64,000 nucleotides of DNA. It comes from Misgurnus anguillicaudatus. Taxonomy: Eukaryota > Chordata > Actinopteri > Cypriniformes > Cobitidae. The notes beneath the pieces were generated by a model. The model was not told where the DNA came from, did no database searches, and was given only the letters and a program-made list of their open reading frames with translations. The stretch is from positions 3,224,001 to 3,288,000 of the forward strand of contig NC_073356.2 of the NCBI RefSeq assembly GCF_027580225.2, in the 5' to 3' direction. The position numbers were made by a program, and so were the translations under genes. This document shows positions 22,083-32,723 of the stretch, piece after piece. Each line of letters starts with the position of its first letter. Position 1 is the stretch's first letter.

Positions 22083-22400
22083 TGTCACGGTGATCCGTGT
22101 CATGTTTTATGTCTGTTCCGATTGTCGTCACCTGGACTCTTGTTAATTAATTACCTGCCTCATCACACCTGTGTATCGTTAGTCTGTTTGTTTATATACC
22201 CCTGCCTGTTGTATGTGCACTTGCCGGATGATTGTCGTTACTCTCATGTCTGTTCTTGTTCCACGTTTGATGTTCCTGTGTTACTTACTTGCCTGTTGTT
22301 TTTACTCCTCGTGTTTTGTTTATTTATTAAATGTTATTTATTCAACCAGAACTCTGCACTTGCGTCCTCACTTCCTCACTCCTGCATCCCAGTCGGGACA
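22083..22400 (+). repeat. Left (5') LTR of the short LTR element
   Basis: 318 bp, starting TGTCACGGTGATCC and ending CAGTCGGGACA. The terminal CGGGACA differs from CGTGACA in the other LTR, so the left copy's end is the mutated one. It contains TTTATATACCCC near 22190, a possible TATA box, and TTATTAAATG near 22325 as a weak polyadenylation signal. Confidence 0.92.
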
Positions 22401-22950
22401 GAATCATCCGGCCATTATTGGACGCAGCGAGTTCACGGAGGGCGGCTCCCCAGGAGTTTCGTCGAGGGGGAGTAGTGACATCGGGGTTCATTCCCCATCA
22501 GCCCCGATGTCTCTTGGAGACCACCGTGAGCGATCGCTCACTCCTGCGGGAGGAGGATCGGCCCAGGCGGTCCCCCAACGGTTGAGTCGTCGTCGACGGT
22601 CCCTCGGAGGACCACCATCCTGTTCGCAGGAGGATCCGGAACGGACCACGCCCGATCATTTCCCCGGGGTGGCTACCGAGCGAGGGTCTCCGTTTCCGCG
22701 AGGGGATGGGAGAAGATTTCCGGGGGCATCTGATCGTTGACGATTCCCAGGAGGGGGGTAATTCGTCTGCCTCGGTTCTCGGAGCGATCGCTCCGGTTCT
22801 CCTGGCGCAGTCCGGCCAACCGTTCTGTTGGTCTCATCCCGGCGGCTGCCGGCTTCGCCAGGGTCCCCAAGCCCTCCACCCCTCCCTTGGACTCTCGCTA
22901 CCAGACTTTGTTTTTGTTTTGTGTTTATGTGAGTGTCTGGTAGCCACTCG

Positions 22951-22965
22951 TAGAGGGAGGGGTTA
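22951..22965 (+). promoter_or_regulatory. Polypurine tract of the short LTR element
   Basis: TAGAGGGAGGGGTTA immediately precedes the right LTR. A purine run at this position primes plus-strand DNA synthesis in LTR retrotransposons. Confidence 0.8.
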
Positions 22966-23283
22966 TGTCACGGTGATCCGTGTCATGTTTTATGTCTGTT
23001 CCGATTGTCGTCACCTGGACTCTTGTTAATTAATTACCTGCCTCATCACACCTGTGTATCGTTAGTCTGTTTGTTTATATACCCCTGCCTGTTGTATGTG
23101 CACTTGCCGGATCATTGTCGTTACTCTCATGTCTGTTCTTGTTCCACTTTTGATGTTCCTGTGTTACTTACTTGCCTGTTGTTTTTACTCCTCGTGTTTT
23201 GTTTATTTATTAAATGTTATTTATTCAACCAGAACTCTGCACTTGCGTCCTCACTTCCTCACTCCTGCATCCCAGTCGTGACA
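22966..23283 (+). repeat. Right (3') LTR of the short LTR element
   Basis: 318 bp, TGTCACGG to CGTGACA. It differs from the left LTR at three sites: GATCATT against GATGATT, CCACTTTT against CCACGTTT, and CGTGACA against CGGGACA. Confidence 0.92.
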
Positions 23284-23288
23284 GCAAC

Positions 23289-23575
23289 ATTATGGGTGCC
23301 TGGGTATGTAAAGTTGGAATCTGTTTTGTGATACATTTTAGGTGCGTGTGCTGGACAGCTACTTCTGGAGTGGGAATTTCAGATCGATTGTTGGGAATCT
23401 GATTGCACTCTATCAGAGTAGGGAGGGAGAGAGTGACTTCTTCATCCAAAGAGTGAACCTGGAAGCCGTCTGCTCTTCTCCCTGACTTCTCCACTACGCC
23501 CGCACATGTCCTGAGGGAATATGAAGAGCGGTCACCTTTAACATTGAAGAGCTTGATGAATATGATGTACATGCT
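23289..23575 (-). pseudogene. BEL aspartic protease remnant
   Basis: It reads FNVKGDRSSYSLRTCAGVVE, then SLPTLIECNQIPNN and EIPTPEVAVQH, which belong to the protease-like domain of BEL/Pao polyproteins. The sequence between the preceding KAVEHVH segment and FNVKGD lacks the Asp-containing active-site block expected there, so a short deletion has removed the catalytic residue. The right side of the domain is cut by the short LTR element. Non-functional. Confidence 0.8.
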
Positions 23576-24045
23576 CCACTGCTTTCTCCTTTTGGCCTGT
23601 AGGGAAGACTCTGATCAAACAAATCTTAGAACAGGATCTTTCAGTTGTGTCTCTGCCACAAACTTCTGAACACTTTGAAGTCACTGCAACGTTTGGACCG
23701 ACGATCTCATCCTCCCCGCCATGCTCGTGTGTAAGTTTTAGGGTCTTGATGGACCATGGAGCAGGCCCTGGGTGTAGGATCGAATGGTGGCTGTTGTCGT
23801 CACACTCGGTGCATCTAACATTCTTTACACAGTTCCTCGCAAAATGAGATGTTGACGCACAACAATGAAAACAGATGCCAATTTGTTTCAAAAGGGCTTT
23901 TCTCTCCTCGAGGGGTCTCTCTCTGAACGCACGGCATTTGTAAAGAGGGTGAGGCTTCTTATGAATAGGACATGTCTTTGCTGGGTCTTATATCTTCGTG
24001 TGTGTAGGGTCAGCTGCAGTAGCTGAGGTTGATGAGATGTCAGTC
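23576..24045 (-). pseudogene. BEL gag-pol zinc-knuckle region
   Basis: The frame 24000-23538 contains DPAKTCPIHKKPHPLYKCRA, then RALLKQ-type sequence and the knuckle ICFHCCASTSHFARNC, followed by VRCTECDDNSHHSILHPG. Two Cys/His clusters in this order are diagnostic of BEL/Pao elements and bind RNA during packaging. It runs into the protease region, where the frame closes near 23538. Continuity with the gag segment above needs a frame change near 24000-24060. Confidence 0.87.
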
Positions 24046-24684
24046 TTATGGACTGATACTGGTGTACGGTAGCTTATGTTTTTGTTTATATTTGTCTGTC
24101 TTGGTCTGATCTCCAGTACAAGGAACAAACATGAAACTTGGGTTGTCACGTGTCCTTGCTTGTTGGGAGACAAAGTTGACAAAGAAAGAGAATGGAGGGA
24201 AGGCAACTCTGTAGCTGTCTTTGTAGCTGGAGCCTTGTGTCATCCATCTTTCTTGCAAAGCAAATGGTAGGTTCTGTATGATATTGCTTATACCGCGTGC
24301 TGAGTCTAGATATGCAAGACCTGGGAGTTCACCTTCCGATTTTACAGCTTGTAGCTCAGTCAGCAAGTCTGCGAGCTCCCTGAGTTTCTGATTGTCTTTG
24401 TTTGAAATCCTTGGAAAGTTATCTAGTCTCTTCCATAGTGTGTCCTCAATGACTTCGGGTGCAACGTAGCACTCTTCCAGTCTCTCCCACACAATTAACA
24501 GCCCCTTTTCTGGGTCATTGACGTGTACAGCTCTCAAGTGTTTAGCATGTTCTGCTGACTCTGGTCCCAGCCACTTTACTAACAAATCTATTTCTTCTTT
24601 TGCACTAAGATTAAGGCCTCTGATAGTGTTCAGGAAAGACGCCCTCCATGCGCTGTAGTTTCCAGGTTTATCATCAAACTTCAA
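24046..24684 (-). pseudogene. BEL gag core (DUF1759-type)
   Basis: A 212-aa open segment starting near KFDDKPGNYSAWRASFLNTI and containing EEIDLLVKWLGPESAEHAKH and VIEDTLWKRLDNFPRISNKD. These are characteristic of the BEL gag region annotated as DUF1759, which forms the particle. The upstream sequence (24715-24690) continues the same domain but contains a stop codon. Length and order fit the family. Confidence 0.88.
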
Positions 24685-25041
24685 CAGTCCTGTTGAAACA
24701 ATCTCTCATCTGGCAAGAAAGCTTAAAAAGTCTGTCACATTTTTATTTTCATTAGACAAAGCTATGAACACATTGTCTCGTAGTTTGCTGTGGACAGACG
24801 TACTGGGAGGGTAGTGACGGCCGTCATAAGCCCCTATGTGACTATCATGATATGTTGGTTGGTGGTTATTTATAGGTGTGGCTAATGCCGGGTGATAGCT
24901 GTTGTAAATTTTGTGACCCCAGTACTCAGTGTGTCTTCCATCTCCTATTTGTGCGTGTGCAGGGTTCTTGCTTATTGTGGTAGAACATTTTGGAGAACGG
25001 TGTGTTTCAGTCTGTGGGTCTTCATTCCTTTCAGGCTTGAG

Positions 25042-25527
25042 CTATGTGGGTTGATAAGTGAGTGTTGTTGGCCCTTGCGGAGGGGGTGTATGTTGAGGTT
25101 GGGTGTTAGTAGGGAAACCCTGTAGTTGTGACTCTGGCTTTAGACTGCTGTCCAATATACTATGTTTTTGTACATACTCTTCAGTCATTTGTATGCGGTT
25201 GTAAGATCGCTGTTCTGATCCACACTTTAGCTTGGAGCAATGCTCATCATTCTCATACACCAGAGCAGCCTCCAAAACCTCTGCTTTGGCTACAGCCTCA
25301 GCTGCTGTCTTTTCTGCATTCAGTTTCTCCAATGATGCTTCCAATTGTGCTTTTTGAATTTTGATTTGCATCTCCTTTTCAGCATATGGTACGTTTGCTC
25401 TGGCTGCTTCCGCTTCTGCGGGTGCCATAGCTGCGGCTGCACCAGATCTGCTATGGCGACTGGATGTGCGGGAAGCTTGAGATCTGGTAATCCATGAGCC
25501 CCTTGATTTTGCATCCTTTTGGGACAT
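25042..25527 (-). pseudogene. BEL gag N-terminus with coiled coil
   Basis: A 161-aa frame beginning MSQKDAKSRGSWITRSQASR. Residues about 45-85 are Ala/Glu/Lys-rich (EKEMQIKIQKAQLEASLEKL) and predict a coiled coil, as in the N-terminal part of other BEL gag proteins. The C-terminal part is Pro/Gln-rich. It lies right after the 5' LTR, so its Met is the likely polyprotein start. Between 25040 and 24690 the frame is lost through several stops. Confidence 0.8.
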
Positions 25528-25608
25528 TGTGTATGCTGGCTACCTTTATTTCAGAAGTGCAGCGTGCGGGGTCCAGATCTGCTGTAGATCAGCTCCCTTA
25601 TGAGGCGT

Positions 25609-25910
25609 TGTTTTACTATTCTGTCCTTATTACAGCCCTTTGTGTAAATTGACAGATAATTTAACTCATCTTCTAATCACCACACTGGACAAAGATGAAT
25701 CATTCACTTCTTTAATTATGACAAAAGTAGGGTAGAACTGAAACCAAAAATATACATGAGTACTAAATCTTCACATTAAGTCTGTTCACTTTATAAACAA
25801 AACTAGTACAAATAACTTGTTATTTTACACAATGAAATAGCTATTTAAAGATTTTAGTCTTAAGTTAGCTCAGACTATTCTATTTGTGCCAATGCCGGGA
25901 TAAATTAACA
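25609..25910 (-). repeat. BEL 5' LTR
   Basis: 302 bp; on the minus strand it runs TGTTAATTTATCCC to AGTAAAACA, with TG...CA ends. It matches 15698-15994. No matching TSD is seen across the whole element, probably because the other end is damaged. Confidence 0.82.
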
Positions 25911-26293
25911 GTGAGCTCATACTACCCATAAAGCACATGATATGAAAAGTAGAGAACTAATATTCTAGCGTTTACTAATCGGAAACATGTCGCAGAGACG
26001 TCAGCATTTAATTGCAAATAATATACGGACAATAAAAGAGTAAAAGAGACATGATTGTCTCTGCATTAAACCCCTCAACTGAAGCCAGTAGTGAAGCCAT
26101 CCACTGCAAGTCATGAACACACACAAATGCACATACATCACAACTAGGGTGACCACCTGCTAATAAGACCAAGGGGGGACAAGGGGTGTGTTTCTGAGGG
26201 ACAATGTGGGACACTCCCTGGCCCGGCGGTGCACCCGACCCACGGGCCGACTTATTGATAGTGGTTTACCCATTTCTAGCACATACCACCTTA

Positions 26294-26718
26294 CACTGCA
26301 AAAAAGTTTTTTCTAGAAAATAAATCTTGTATTTTTGTCTTGTTTTCAGTAAAAATATCTAAAAATTCTTAAATTAAGATGCTTTTTCTTGATGAGCAAA
26401 ACGACCCAAGAAAATAAGTCTAGTTTTTAGACAAAAAAAATTTAAGTGATTTTGTGCACAAAACAAAAAAATCTGCCAATGGGGTAAGCAAAAAAATCTT
26501 GAACATTTTTCTAAAACACTAAATTCAAAAAATGTTCCTTGTTTTATGCACAAAATCACTTAAATTTGATATTTTTGGTCTATAAACTAGACTTATTTTC
26601 TTGGGTCGTTTTGCTCCTTAAGAAAAAGCATCTTAATTTAAGAATTTTTAGATATTTTTACTAAAAACAAGATAAAAATACCAAGACATTTTTTTCTTGA
26701 AAATCATTTTATGCAGTG
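26294..26718. mobile_element. Foldback MITE, TA target, 425 bp
   Basis: TA at 26292-26293 and 26719-26720 flanks CACTGCAAAAAA / CACTGCATAAAA ends. The arms are reverse complements over about 170 bp, for example TAGACTTATTTTCTTGGGTC matches its inverse at 26400. The abundant CACTGCA MITE of fish genomes is the likely family. Confidence 0.85.
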
Positions 26719-27069
26719 TACATGGCATATTAATAATGCCCTATTCCCCTAAACATGATGTATGCTCATGAATAGGCCAACCAATGTGTATTTTTTTAAA
26801 ATAAAGATTCATAATATTTTGAACATTCAATGATTGACAGATGCACTTTCACTTACGATTTACTTTAGCTATTTAATTTATTTTTCATTATAATTTATTC
26901 ACTTTAAATACATTATAATTAGGGCCGGGACTCGATTAAAAAAATTAATCTAATTAATTAGAGGCTTTGTAATTAATTAATCTAAATTAATCGCATTTTA
27001 ATCACATATAAATATTTGACCTGAGAACATTAAGAAGTATTTTTTTTAATTTTACATGGATTTTTAGTA

Positions 27070-27266
27070 TACACTCTTAGAAAGGATGTGTTAATTTTTT
27101 ACACATCATTGTGCGGTAAGCTTACATTATGTGTAATTTTAACACATTATGTGTCATTTTGTGTTGATTTTGTGTTCAAGTTTAACACATGTTAACACGC
27201 AATTAGTGTGTTGTCCCAGAATCAACACTAATGTGTTGTTTTTAACACATTCGTTTTAAGAGTGTA
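27070..27266. mobile_element. ~197-bp MITE with TACACTCTTA ends
   Basis: TACACTCTTAGAAAGGATGT at the left and, reversed, TACACTCTTAAAACGAATGT at the right; the interior repeats GTGTTAA and TTAACACA. The TA at both outer edges may be the TSD. It is inserted in the 26920-28869 hAT. Confidence 0.8.
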
Positions 27267-27299
27267 CCATGAATAATGACTGAATACATAAGCTTTAGC

Positions 27300-27479
27300 A
27301 ACAAAATATTGTTTATTTTTGTTCAACCAAGTCGTTGTACTCGGAGTCGGGCTAATGTCCATGCTAGCTGCTGTATGTTTTGCATTGAGATGATACTTGA
27401 GGCTCGATGTGCTGCGGTGACATGTGAACTCCTTGTTGCATAGCTTACACACAACCATGCTCTTATCGACGCTTACCAG
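27300..27479 (-). pseudogene. BED zinc-finger remnant of a hAT transposase
   Basis: On the minus strand SMVVCKLCNKEFTCHRSTSS is followed by LKYHLNAKHTAA, giving the C-x2-C ... H-x4-H pattern of a BED finger. Upstream of 27479 the sequence changes abruptly to a CCCGACCCGC-rich segment, which looks like another hAT insertion (CAGTGATGCGCGGGTC at about 27477). Downstream a stop follows within 40 residues. Only the DNA-binding part survives. Confidence 0.75.
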
Positions 27480-29489
27480 TGATGCGCGGGTCAATGTATA
27501 AACAACCAGAACCCGACCGAGGTTTTCATCTAACCCGCCCGCAACTCGGACCGCAAAGAAAAAAATATATATATTATACCCGACCCGCTTCCTGGCCCGC
27601 ATTTCTTAAAGTAGTCATTTGTTTAATAATTGCAGGGTTTGGGACTTCTCAGGTTTTGACTGCCTGTGTTCCGGTACCTATTTGCGCGGATCCCCCACCT
27701 CACGTATAAAAACAACAAAACATAATATACTATATAGCCTATAATAAAATTAAAATATATAAAAAATATATTATGCACATTTTTAAGTTGCACATCGTTT
27801 ATAGTTTTCTTAAGTGGGATTCGGATGTGAAAAGCGCTGCATAATGTACGCGCCTTTAGTCTTACCATTGAAACTTAACTAAATTAAAAAATAAGAGGTG
27901 ATTTATAGCTTTAGCCTACATAAATGCTTATTGCTTTAATGTTGCGAGTTCATCTTCAGCTTTTCTTGCTGTTATGTTTATAATAGTTCATTGTTCAGAG
28001 TTCATATTGATGATCTTATAGTCCATTTAAAAATGTTCTTACAAACTGACTCTATTCGTCAGAAAAACACAATTTAACTTTTTTCCTTTACCTGCCGTCG
28101 CTGTTCTCTGTGCGTGTCCTCCGTCAAAGTAGCCTAATAAAATTAATATGAAGTTGATTTTTAAAAGTCTTAAGCACACCGCAAATCAAACGTGCTGCTA
28201 TTATGCTCTAAATGCGCGTGTAAATTTAATTTCTGGGCACTGCCAGGCTGATTTTTTGAAAAGTGATATAGGCTACCGCTACTCACTGCATGTTTTGCCA
28301 TCCGGTAGCATATGCATCAATGAGATGCACAGTGTTGCTTTTAATGTTCTTTTTAATTTATATTCACAAAACTTAACAACAAAACATTGTTTATAATTAC
28401 GAGACAAATTATTTGAAACGAAATTCGTTTTAAAGTAGCAAACAAAACTTAAATTAAACTCGTAATAAGCTAAATAAATTGAAACAAAACAACATTACAA
28501 CAATATTTAAACCCAACAATACTCAAACATTAACATATAACAGACATTAGGATACATGTTAAAATAATCTGTAGTTTGTTGGTAGATGTTTATTGGGCAA
28601 AACCTCCGTTGCAAACCTCTATTTACCAGAATAAATAATTTTTACTTTGAAATTGATGCGTTGTCACGTTAAAATCAGCTGTTCGTTTAGGTTCCGTCTA
28701 CTTTTATTTACACTGCAGCACAACCCCGGAGTTCACGAACTAAAACAGAGTCTGCAGCATTTACGAATGACTCCGTTAATAAGTGCGATTAAAATGCGTT
28801 AAAATGTTTAACGCGTTATTTTTTTTGTAATTAATTAATCTTAATTAACGCGTTAAAGTCCCGGCCCTAATTATAATATAAAATTATAGTATTAACAGGA
28901 ATTGAAGTTGCTCAACAACACAGAAACAGTTAAAAAAAGTCTTAAACTAACAACTCCAGGGGTTCACGGAACGAGAAGAGGGAGGAAAGATGGTGAACTT
29001 GCATGTTAGTAAAGGCAGGCGCAGGAAAAAAACTGTTCAGTGTTCTGGAAACATCTTTAGGACTTTCAGCCACAAATATTTATTTTCCCAGTCTTTCTTG
29101 TACCCACACCTTCTCTTTTTAATTGATGATGGCGGTGCAGAGTCAGACTCAGTCTCTTTCTCCATTTTTCGAATTGGAAAGCGAGCATCTAAAAGGGACC
29201 ACAACAAAAAGTTGACAACAACCTAGTCAGCAGTTCAGCTGAGGGGCAACAGTAGTGTGCGAGTAGCGAGTGGCGAGCGAGCCTGAACTGTCTAGTAATG
29301 TTCGCTTGGCTGCCTGGGGCTCAAGGATATAGAGCGACCAACTTTTGTTAAGCAAGCATTGATTATGCGTGAAACGGTCTCAATTTGCGGGACGCATGAA
29401 TTTGGCTTCAAACGCTGTGCGTTCACGTGCTACGCGGGACGGGTGGTCACCCTAATCACAAATATCACAGCAACACCCTAACAAAAAAT

Positions 29490-29582
29490 CACTTCCTGCC
29501 AGCTGTGGGAATCGAACCACCAACCTCTGGGTTACACACACAGTCTGACTCTCTAACCACTAGGCCACAATACTTGGACAAA
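29490..29582 (-). repeat. tRNA-like sequence (SINE head)
   Basis: On the minus strand, TGGCCTAGTGGTTAGAGAGT fits an RNA polymerase III A box in a D arm and GGTTCGATTCCCAC fits the B box in a T arm, spaced as in a tRNA. The acceptor stem does not pair well, so a tRNA-derived SINE or decayed tRNA copy is more likely than a working tRNA gene. No clear tail follows before the hAT end at 29454. Confidence 0.65.
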
Positions 29583-30006
29583 ACAAATCTGTGAATCCTC
29601 GTCACTTTGACCTCTAATCTGTGTGAGCTTTCTAAAACCTTATTTGGGCTTCTTGATGCCATAACGTTGTTGTTGACATTTTATATTGTATATACATTAC
29701 ACACCATGTATATTTCTGTATAAAATGTGGTGTAGAAAGTGTCCTTAATTTGATCCTATGATCATTCCTACAGTGATGCCACAGTTACTTTGAAAAAGTA
29801 ATCTGATTACTGATTACTCCTTTAAAAAGTAACTAAGTTACTTTACAGATTACTTGATTTTAAAAGTAACTAAGTTAGACACTGCCTCAACATTGAAAAT
29901 GACAACCGGTTTTGCCAACACTCACTTTATTTGAAGTGCATTTTTAACAGTAACGTCAACAATGTATCCCCTGACATTTTAAGTTGAACTGTTGTGTTTT
30001 AAAAAC

Positions 30007-30008
<2 letters not shown>

Positions 30009-30097
<89 letters not shown>
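30009..30097. repeat. (TA)n microsatellite
   Basis: About 44 uninterrupted TA units inside the hAT element. Confidence 0.98.
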
Positions 30098-30100
<3 letters not shown>

Positions 30101-31026
30101 TCTTTCTTGACTTCACTTAACATAAATAGGGAAGAGCAGGGGCCATTTTCAGAAAAGCTTAATTTTAAAAGCTAACAGAGATATATTTTTGCTGTGGTCA
30201 ATAACTCACAAGTGTGGTCTACCAGCTGGAATTTTGAACTAATGTAAAACGACTTCTGTATAATTTCACTTTAAACAAGAGTAGTGAATTGTTATTTTTG
30301 ACCTTGACAGCAGGGACGAAAGTAACACACAGGTGGGTCAAAAGTAACACAACAAAACATGATAGATTTTTGTGTTACACTTGTTTTTATTAAATATATA
30401 TGACTATGACCTCTTTAATATGTAACTGCAAACTTATTTTTGTCATTTATCTTTGTAAAAAATAATTAAATTACATTTTTATTTTAAATTTCAGTTTTAT
30501 CAAATGTTTCAAAAGCAACCAACAGTACAAACTTAAATTGCTGAGACTAAAAAAAATTCAATAGTTTTGAACACTATGAAAATAAAATTAAATCCAATTA
30601 GAATAATATAATTTTTTTAACATATTATACACAGTATTAGCAGCGGGACAAAACTAACAAGTGTTACTTTTGACCCGACAGGATCTACTCACAAAATAAG
30701 TTTAAATATAGTTTAAACTCGACTTACTTTTATTTTGAAAAACTGAGAAGTCTTTAGGATGTTATATAGTAAATACCTTGTAGATTTATCAGTATTGTAA
30801 CACATGAAACACAATGCGTTGTAAGAAAAAAGACTGCTTTTGGAATATACTTATCATGGTTGAAAACACAGTTCTGGATCTACACGTGGAAATCGGTGAG
30901 TAAATAACGCGATATTTGTCAACTCTTTCAGAGGTTATGTGCTAATATGCTGTCATAGTGAGATGCAGATGTTATCAGGCTCTGAGAAAATCGCTTTGTT
31001 ACTTTCGTTCTTCAACTCTCCCACAC

Positions 31027-31359
31027 TTACTGGTTTTGCACTGAAGTCCAGCTTTTGTTGTTTGGGTAGTAGATGACCTCCTGCTCACTGCTTCTCACCA
31101 CCGGGTGGGACTTGCTCTTAGTTTGACTGTCTGTGCCGTGCCGCGACTCCAAATGTTTTTTTTTTAATGTGACGTAGTGTTTTTGTAGCTGCATCTCTCT
31201 TCTCTCTCTCCATTGTACGTTGTTTACGTTTGTGTCGCTTACACGTGACCTGAGTTGTCCTCCTGCTGAAAACGTGACTTGTCGCACACCTGACTTCACT
31301 TCCCGAGACGCAAGAAGAAATATACAAGAAAATATATATTTTACTAAGGAAAATTTCAA
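31027..31359 (-). pseudogene. Degenerate BED-finger ORF in hAT
   Basis: A 110-aa frame with LKKKHLESRHGTDSQTKS, which resembles the distal His pair of a BED finger (LKKHLESRH). The proximal Cys pair is not in the same frame. It is probably a frameshifted N-terminal hAT transposase fragment like those at 10093 and 27300. The call rests on this one motif. Confidence 0.45.
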
Positions 31360-31512
31360 AAATAGTAACGCACAGTGACTTGGATAAGTAACTTTAATTT
31401 GATTACTGGTTTGGAAATATTAACGCGTTAGATTACTCGTTACTAAAAAAAGTGGTCAAATTAGAGCAACGCGTTACTAAGTAACACGTTACCGGCATCA
31501 CTGCATTCCTAT

Positions 31513-32715
31513 TAGGCGTGGAACGGTACACAGAAGTCCCGGTTCGGTTCGTACCTCGGTTCAGGCGCCACGGTTCGATTCACTTTCGGTACAATGGAGG
31601 GAAAAGCAAAACAAAAATGAAGGCGGCATTTTTTTAGTACTTAAGCTAATCTTAAAAACATAGGTGTCCTTATCAGTGTTATTTTGAGATGTCATGAATA
31701 TGAACTGAAATGCATTTAACATACTATCTCGTATTAAAAAAATGTATACCACTTTAAGTAATCTTGTACTCATCTTTCATACAAATATGGGTTCAATTGT
31801 ATTACAAGTGTTACCTAAATACATTTTAAAATTACATTTTGGCCTTATTTCATATTAATGTACTAAAGAACAAAAAAAGGCTCTTAGGATGAATTAATAG
31901 GTGTGTAAGACTTCACGAGGCGCTGCAAGAAACGACAAGTGGATGACGTCAGAGTAACGCGAGAGCGATTTGAAATCAGCCTCCTCCGCAAGATTTCTCA
32001 CGGTACTCTGACGCTGATGGCGCTGCGTAAAGTTGAGCACGCTTAAAAAACTGAAAGCAGCTGAACTCGACATAACTGCCCTGCGTATGCCTGTTGTATA
32101 TAGCAGGACAATTTATCTCCTACTTCTCAGCGTGAGAAATACAAAGTGTGGCGTTTGAACTGACTGAAATGCGTGTTTGTCAAGGTGAATGCGTGAGACT
32201 TGAGAGCCCTGATTAGATGTATTTCCACTCACATACCTAACAACTGCTGAACTACGCCGATGCAAAGTCCTCGTCTTTTCCACCACTCTCTCACCTGTAC
32301 TATTGTAACTGACTGGAAAACTGAAGTTTTGCCAAACTTGCGATGGCTGGCGGAGCGTCTCTTGTGGAACACCACTTGCCACCCTCGCTATCTCTGCTTA
32401 CTAACTGACTGGACCTGCGTCGACGTGACAAAAAACTGCAGAGTGCCAGAATGTAGACGGGCTCTGATAGAGCGCATACATAGGCGGAGCTCGGATGCAT
32501 CGGCGCCAATCAGAGCTTCAGAGCTAAAAGCGGGGCAACAGATTAGCTGTCCATAAAGAACCCGCGTATCTAACAGTAGTTCCGCATTACATTAATTATT
32601 TTGCACGCAAGTTTTTTATTTTCATACCGTGTATTCTCCGTTTAAATTCATGCACCGAACCGTGACCCCCGTACCGATTCGGTTCGAAACGAATACATGT
32701 ATTGTTCCACCCCTA
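31513..32715. mobile_element. hAT element, 1.2 kb, TSD ATTCCTAT
   Basis: The ends are TAGGCGTGGAACGGTACA and, reversed, TAGGGGTGGAACAATACA; subterminal CGGTTCGG words recur on both sides. Perfect 8-bp TSD ATTCCTAT at 31505-31512 and 32716-32723, overlapping by seven bases the TSD of the neighbouring hAT. Sequence around 32030-32215 is shared with 57118-57330. No transposase. Confidence 0.92.
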
Positions 32716-32723
32716 ATTCCTAT

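Larger units (their letters stand above)
22083..23283 (+). mobile_element. Short non-autonomous LTR retrotransposon (TRIM-like), 1.2 kb
   Basis: Two 318-bp LTRs (22083-22400 and 22966-23283) enclose 565 bp. The 5-bp TSD GCAAC is perfect at 22078-22082 and 23284-23288. I count only three differences between the LTRs. A polypurine tract AGAGGGAGGGG ends two to three bases before the 3' LTR. The interior has a frame (about 22400-22740) rich in Arg, Ser, Pro and Gly that may be a gag start, but no enzyme domain. A primer-binding site was not clearly identified. It must depend on enzymes from a related autonomous element, probably Gypsy-type. Confidence 0.93.
15698..25910 (-). mobile_element. Degenerate BEL/Pao LTR retrotransposon with four later insertions
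   Basis: On the minus strand the order is 5' LTR (25609-25910), gag, CCHC knuckle, protease, reverse transcriptase, RNase H, integrase, 3' LTR (15698-15994). This is the BEL/Pao plan with a single gag-pol polyprotein. Insertions are a TTAA MITE (16038-16407), a Tc1 (18202-19828), a TTAA foldback (20641-21464) and a short LTR element (22083-23283); three of them interrupt coding sequence that resumes precisely after one target copy. Frameshifts, stops and internal deletions in most domains show that it is an old, inactive copy. Confidence 0.9.
26920..28869 (-). mobile_element. hAT element, 1.95 kb, TSD ATTATAAT, with BED finger remnant
   Basis: The ends are TAGGGCCGGGACTCGATTAA and, reversed, TAGGGCCGGGACTTTAACGC. 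Perfect 8-bp TSD ATTATAAT at 26912-26919 and 28870-28877. Subterminal regions are dense in TTAATTAATC words. It contains a BED finger fragment on the minus strand and a small MITE (27070-27266). No catalytic hAT domain is seen. Confidence 0.92.
26145..29454. mobile_element. hAT element with TAGGGTGACCAC ends, holding a MITE and another hAT
   Basis: The ends are TAGGGTGACCACCTGC and, reversed, TAGGGTGACCACCCGT. The flanks are ATCACAAC (26137-26144) and ATCACAAA (29455-29462), seven of eight matching, consistent with a hAT TSD plus one mutation. Interior insertions are the foldback MITE 26294-26718 and the hAT 26920-28869. The rest is about 900 bp without a transposase. Confidence 0.8.
29771..31503 (-). 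mobile_element. hAT element, 1.73 kb, TSD CATTCCTA
   Basis: The ends are CAGTGATGCCACAGTTACTT and, reversed, CAGTGATGCCGGTAACGTGT. Perfect 8-bp TSD CATTCCTA at 29763-29770 and 31504-31511. The interior holds a (TA)n run (30009-30097), a possible nested element (about 30128-31022; GTTACTTTCG-type words face each other) and a degenerate BED finger near 31120-31200 on the minus strand. Confidence 0.92.

Noticed and set aside
22213..22740. 175-aa ORF as a host gene
   Set aside because: It starts in the LTR and runs into the non-autonomous interior of the short LTR element; no domain is recognised.
29490..29582. Functional tRNA gene
   Set aside because: Boxes A and B fit, but acceptor and anticodon stems pair poorly and no terminator-like T run follows; a SINE head is more likely.
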